Shown here one piece after another: positions 60,848 to 64,000 of a stretch of DNA of 64,000 bases (positions within the stretch are counted from its first letter, which is position 1; the number at the start of each line of letters is the position of its first letter). The stretch is from assembly GCA_018240595.1 (NCBI GenBank), contig JAFEFL010000004.1, positions 110,560-174,559 on the forward strand. Reading direction: 5' to 3'. Origin of the DNA: Pseudomonadota bacterium. GTDB taxonomy: Bacteria; Pseudomonadota; Alphaproteobacteria; Rhizobiales; Xanthobacteraceae. Both the position numbers and the translations under genes were made by a program. Under the pieces are notes generated by a model. It saw only the letters and a list, made by a program, of their open reading frames with translations. It was not told the origin of the DNA and did no database searches.

Positions 60848-61804
60848 ATGGGCTCGAACGATCTGCAAAAGCAGGCGCCGAACATTGTCGTCTGGGTGCT
60901 GCTGCTGGCGCTGCCGCTGTGGCTGCCGTATGTCGGCGGCTATATGGAACTGGGCAGTCGCGTCGTCGTCTTGGCGCTCGCCGCGATGGCCCTGAATTTT
61001 CTGCTCGGCTACACCGGCGTGCTGTCGTTCGGCCACGCCGCGTATTTCGGTCTCGGCGCCTACGGCGCCGGCATGACCATCCGGTATCTGGTGCCGAGCA
61101 CCGGCGTCGGCCTCCTGGTCGGCACCTTGGTCGGCGCGGTGGCGGGAGCGATCATCGGTCCGATGATCATCCGGCTGCGCGGCGTCTATTTCGCGATGGT
61201 GACGATCGCCTTCGCCCAGGTGTTCTATTTCATCGCCTTCCGCTGGAATTCCGTGACCGGCGGCGACGACGGCCTCACCGGATGGACGCGGCTGCCGATC
61301 CATCTCGGCTTCACGACGATCGACATCCTGCACAATCCGGTCGCTTTCTACTTCCTCGTCCTGGCGGTGTTCGCGGTCGCAGTCGGCGTGATGGCGTGGC
61401 TGCTGCGCTCGCCGTTCGGCCGCACGCTGATCGCGATCCGCGAGAACGAGCGCCGCGCGCGCTTCCTCGGCATCCCGGTCGACCAGCACATCTGGATCTC
61501 GTGGACGATCTCCTGTGCCGTGGTCAGCGTCGCCGGCGCGCTCTATGCGCTGCTCAACAACTTCGTCGATCCGCGCGCGCTCTACTGGACCCAGTCGGGC
61601 GACTTCGTGATCATGGCGGTGCTCGGCGGCATGCGCTCGTTCTGGGGGCCGCTCATCGGCGCGGCGATCTTCGTCGTGCTGCAAGATTACCTGTCGAGCC
61701 AGACGGAGAACTGGATGTCCTTCGTCGGCCTGTTCTTCGTCCTCGTCGTGATGTTCTTCCCGCGCGGCATTCTCGGCATCATCCGTCGCAAGGTGGCGTC
61801 ATGA
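60848..61804 (+). CDS. livM: ABC permease LivM, second system
   Basis: This 318-residue permease has the LivM hallmark LLGYTGVLSFGHAAYFGLGAYGAG, then IRENERRARFLGIPVDQHIWISW as coupling loop, then GGMRSFWGPLIGAAIFVVLQDYL. It is translationally coupled to livG (ATGA overlap). Confidence 0.92.
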   Translation: MGSNDLQKQAPNIVVWVLLLALPLWLPYVGGYMELGSRVVVLALAAMALNFLLGYTGVLSFGHAAYFGLGAYGAGMTIRYLVPSTGVGLLVGTLVGAVAGAIIGPMIIRLRGVYFAMVTIAFAQVFYFIAFRWNSVTGGDDGLTGWTRLPIHLGFTTIDILHNPVAFYFLVLAVFAVAVGVMAWLLRSPFGRTLIAIRENERRARFLGIPVDQHIWISWTISCAVVSVAGALYALLNNFVDPRALYWTQSGDFVIMAVLGGMRSFWGPLIGAAIFVVLQDYLSSQTENWMSFVGLFFVLVVMFFPRGILGIIRRKVAS

Positions 61805-62553
61805 CTCTTCTGCGTGTCGAAAATCTGTCCAAGCACTTCGGCAACCTGATCGCCGTCGACGGCGTGTCGATGACGGTTGAGCCGGGCGAGCTGCGTGCCG
61901 TCATCGGCCCCAATGGCGCCGGCAAGACCACCTTCTTCAACATGATCAGCGGCTTCCTGACGCAGACCTCGGGCAAGATCGTCTTCGACAACAAGGACAT
62001 ATCGAACTTGCTGCCGGCGCGGCGGGTCTGGCGCGGCATCGCCCGCACCTTCCAGATCACCGAGGTGTTTCCGGAACTGTCGGTGCGCGAGAACCTGCGT
62101 GTGGCGGTCGAGGTGGCGGCCGGCCTGCGCTTGAGCCCGTGGCTGTCGGCCGCGCGCGACAGGGGGATCCGCGCCCGCATCGACGAGCTGCTCGGGATGG
62201 GCGGGCTCGCGGCGAAAGCCGATCGCCTCGTCGGCGAAATGAGCCATGGCGACCAGCGCGCCTGCGAGATCATGATGGCGCTGGCGCTCAAGCCACGGCT
62301 GTTGTTGCTCGACGAGCCGACCGCCGGCATGGGCGATCAGGAGACCTACGACATCACCCAGCTGATCCGGCGGCTGCACCGCGACGAGAAACTCACCATC
62401 GTGCTGATCGAGCACGACATGCGCGTGGTCTTCCACCTTGCCGACCGCATCCTGGTGCTCGCCGAGGGCAAGATGCTGGCGGAAGGGACACCGAAGGAGA
62501 TCGCAGCGAACGAGGCCGTGCAGGCCGCCTATCTCGGAAAGGTCGCGGCATGA
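61801..62553 (+). CDS. livG: ABC ATPase LivG, second system
   Basis: This 250-residue ATPase has Walker A GPNGAGKT at 36-43, LivG segment FQITEVFPELSVRENLRVAVE, signature MSHGDQR and Walker B LLLLDEPTAGMG. ATG 61801 overlaps the livM stop; earlier in-frame codons lie inside livM. Confidence 0.93.
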   Translation: MTLLRVENLSKHFGNLIAVDGVSMTVEPGELRAVIGPNGAGKTTFFNMISGFLTQTSGKIVFDNKDISNLLPARRVWRGIARTFQITEVFPELSVRENLRVAVEVAAGLRLSPWLSAARDRGIRARIDELLGMGGLAAKADRLVGEMSHGDQRACEIMMALALKPRLLLLDEPTAGMGDQETYDITQLIRRLHRDEKLTIVLIEHDMRVVFHLADRILVLAEGKMLAEGTPKEIAANEAVQAAYLGKVAA

Positions 62554-63269
62554 GCGGCACCGTCCTCGAAGCCCACAACCTCAACACCTTCTACGGCAAG
62601 AGCCACATCCTGCACGGCGTCAGCCTCGAGGTGCGCGAGGGCGAGATCGTCACGCTGCTCGGGCGCAACGGCGCCGGCAAGAGCACGACCTTGCGCAGCC
62701 TGGTCGGGCTGACGCAGGCGCGCGAAGGCGAAGTCAAGATTTTCGGCAAGACCACGACCGACTGGCAGCCGTATCGCATCGCCGCGCTCGGCGTCGGTTT
62801 CGTGCCGGAAGGCCGCCGCATCTTTCCGTATCTCACGGTCGAAGAGAACATGAAGGTGCCGATCGACCGGCCCGGCCCGTGGGACATTCCGCGCATCTAC
62901 CAGCTCTTCCCGCGCCTCGCCGAGCGCAAGAACAACAAGGGCCGTCAGCTCTCCGGCGGCGAGCAGGAGATGCTCGCCATCGCCCGCGCGCTGCTGCTCA
63001 ATCCGAAGCTGATCATCCTCGACGAACCCTCGCAGGGGCTGGCGCCGCTGATCGTGCAGGAGGTGTTCCGCGTCGTCACCTCGGCGCGCAAGGAAGGCAT
63101 CTCGGTGCTGCTGGTCGAGCAGAACGTGCGCGCGGCCTGCGAGATCGCCGACCGCTGCTACGTGCTCGACGACGGCAAGGTCGTGCACACCGGCTCGGCG
63201 CCGGAGTTCGCCAAGGACGAGGAGCGCGTGCGCTCGCTCGCCGGCGTCAGCAGCGAGAAGTGGGACTAG
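62550..63269 (+). CDS. livF: ABC ATPase LivF, second system
   Basis: This 239-residue ATPase has Walker A GRNGAGKS at 38-45, VPEGRRIFPYLTVEENM, signature LSGGEQE and Walker B LIILDEPSQGLAP. ATG 62550 overlaps the livG stop (ATGA). It is the last gene of the second importer operon. Confidence 0.93.
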   Translation: MSGTVLEAHNLNTFYGKSHILHGVSLEVREGEIVTLLGRNGAGKSTTLRSLVGLTQAREGEVKIFGKTTTDWQPYRIAALGVGFVPEGRRIFPYLTVEENMKVPIDRPGPWDIPRIYQLFPRLAERKNNKGRQLSGGEQEMLAIARALLLNPKLIILDEPSQGLAPLIVQEVFRVVTSARKEGISVLLVEQNVRAACEIADRCYVLDDGKVVHTGSAPEFAKDEERVRSLAGVSSEKWD

Positions 63270-64000
63270 GGTTGACGTCTCCTGTCCGCTTCTGGCTCCA
63301 AGGGGTCGTGCCCACGCTGCTGACGAATGTCTGCTGTCGAGGGCAAGGCACGCAAGGTGCCCCATAGCGCACGGCGATCGCTGCCCGGCCAGGGTGGCAT
63401 CATATGAATATGGGTGCTCGTCGTTTCGTTCTGACGGGCGCGCCAGTGATTTTCTGTTTTCTGGCGCGCGTCATCGCCCGCGTTCTTTGATCGGCCCCGG
63501 GCAGGCCGCAGTCCCAATTCGCATTTCCATCGCCCTCTTAAAGAACGAGGGCGCGCGGAACGCCGGGGTCCGTACGACCCCGCAGGTCTGTGCACGGTGT
63601 TGCAACAAGAAGTGCACAGGGTATCCACGGAGGGCCGGTTTCCCCGGCGTCCCGCGCGCAGTGTTTATAGGTTTGCTCCGCTCGGCCCCCGGTGGACTAA
63701 CCTTGCTATCCACCGCTGCGGGGCTCGGATGGGCGCTCCGCCGGGCTCTCCCTCCCGGGCGGCCATCGAGAACCCTGGTATCGAGTTCTCTCCGGCGGGC
63801 CGGGGCTTCAGGCCCTTTGGCGCGCGCATCTTCGCCCCCGTGACGCACGGAAGGTGCGCCGGGACCTAAGCGGCTTGGACCGCCGGGAAGGGGAATTTGC
63901 GCCGCATCTCCGACGCCCCGTCCCGGCCACCGCTCCCCGCCCCAGCGTCTGGAGACGCTGATCAGACACCCCTCGCTGGCAGGGGCGGGATAACGGGGAA
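63270..64000. other. Terminal gene-free stretch, probable dispersed repeat
   Basis: These 731 bases contain several overlapping open frames but none with codon bias, a ribosome site or a recognisable domain. A 7-bp stem, CGCCCTC/GAGGGCG, lies at 63531-63553. From about 63590 to the end the text resembles intergenic repetitive DNA of Bradyrhizobium-like genomes that is often misannotated as short proteins (frame reading ...GVPRAVFIGLLRSAPGG...). There is no tRNA or rRNA signature. Confidence 0.4.

Noticed and set aside
63590..63869. Open frames near the window end as small proteins
   Set aside because: Overlapping frames on both strands, no ribosome site, and proline/arginine-rich random-looking translations.
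1..64000. CRISPR arrays, transposases, integrases, phage genes, toxin-antitoxin pairs
   Set aside because: No regularly spaced direct repeats and no proteins of these families were found in any frame inspected.

Overview
The window looks like a chromosomal segment of a GC-rich alphaproteobacterium, most likely Hyphomicrobiales/Rhizobiales near Bradyrhizobium, Rhodopseudomonas or Pseudolabrys. I infer this from the very high third-position GC, two complete Liv-type ABC importers, an aerobic CoA-dependent aromatic pathway, a NasST-controlled nitrate cluster and GTCATTCCGGG-type intergenic palindromes. There is no rRNA, CRISPR array, prophage or complete insertion sequence. One tRNA is present: Arg, anticodon TCG.

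Layout. (1) 1-6.4 kb: a truncated Tat-type molybdopterin oxidoreductase with its cytochrome b, a PRC-barrel-like exported protein, a cystathionine lyase-type PLP enzyme, a three-gene sugar transfer/epimerase operon, and a lower-GC orphan gene. (2) 6.4-21.8 kb: livKHMGF on the minus strand, a cupin, a flavoprotein monooxygenase, and a seven-gene plus-strand operon: 2-aminobenzoyl-CoA (or salicylyl-CoA) monooxygenase/reductase, SDR, MarR, enoyl-CoA hydratase, acyl-CoA dehydrogenase, aryl-CoA ligase and RidA. Two nearly identical 20-bp dyads, upstream of livK/cupin and of the hydroxylase, suggest that the MarR protein coordinates uptake and breakdown of an aromatic acid such as anthranilate. (3) 21.9-38.3 kb: nitrogen acquisition. 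It holds a phosphatase/kinase fusion, a formate/nitrite transporter, cyanase, NasT, NasS, NrtABD, an FAD reductase, ferredoxin-type nitrite reductase, an Fe-S/flavin reductase and assimilatory nitrate reductase. Several sigma-54-like promoters and a NasT-type antitermination leader with an intrinsic terminator are visible.

(4) 38.4-48.1 kb: IclR regulator, a taurine/nitrate-type ABC importer, an oligogalacturonate-lyase-like propeller, a DUF1445 (D-glutamate cyclase-like) protein and a HyuA/HyuB pair. Together they look like a cyclic-amide or 5-oxoproline-type catabolic operon. (5) 48.2-57.7 kb: a DMT transporter, then a TetR regulator with two matching GTAAC-N6-GTTA operators. These flank a Gfo/Idh/MocA dehydrogenase, a DUF993 aldolase-like protein, an NMT1/THI5-type ABC importer, an enlarged enolase-superfamily protein and a sugar phosphate isomerase. 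This appears to be a coherent catabolic regulon of unknown substrate and is the best candidate for an undescribed system. (6) 57.7-64 kb: tRNA-Arg, a degenerate non-coding stretch, a second Liv-type importer in one tight operon, and a terminal stretch of roughly 730 bases without a convincing gene, probably a dispersed repeat.

Start codons were chosen from Shine-Dalgarno spacing, overlaps and family N-termini. All family assignments come from reading motifs, not from database searches.
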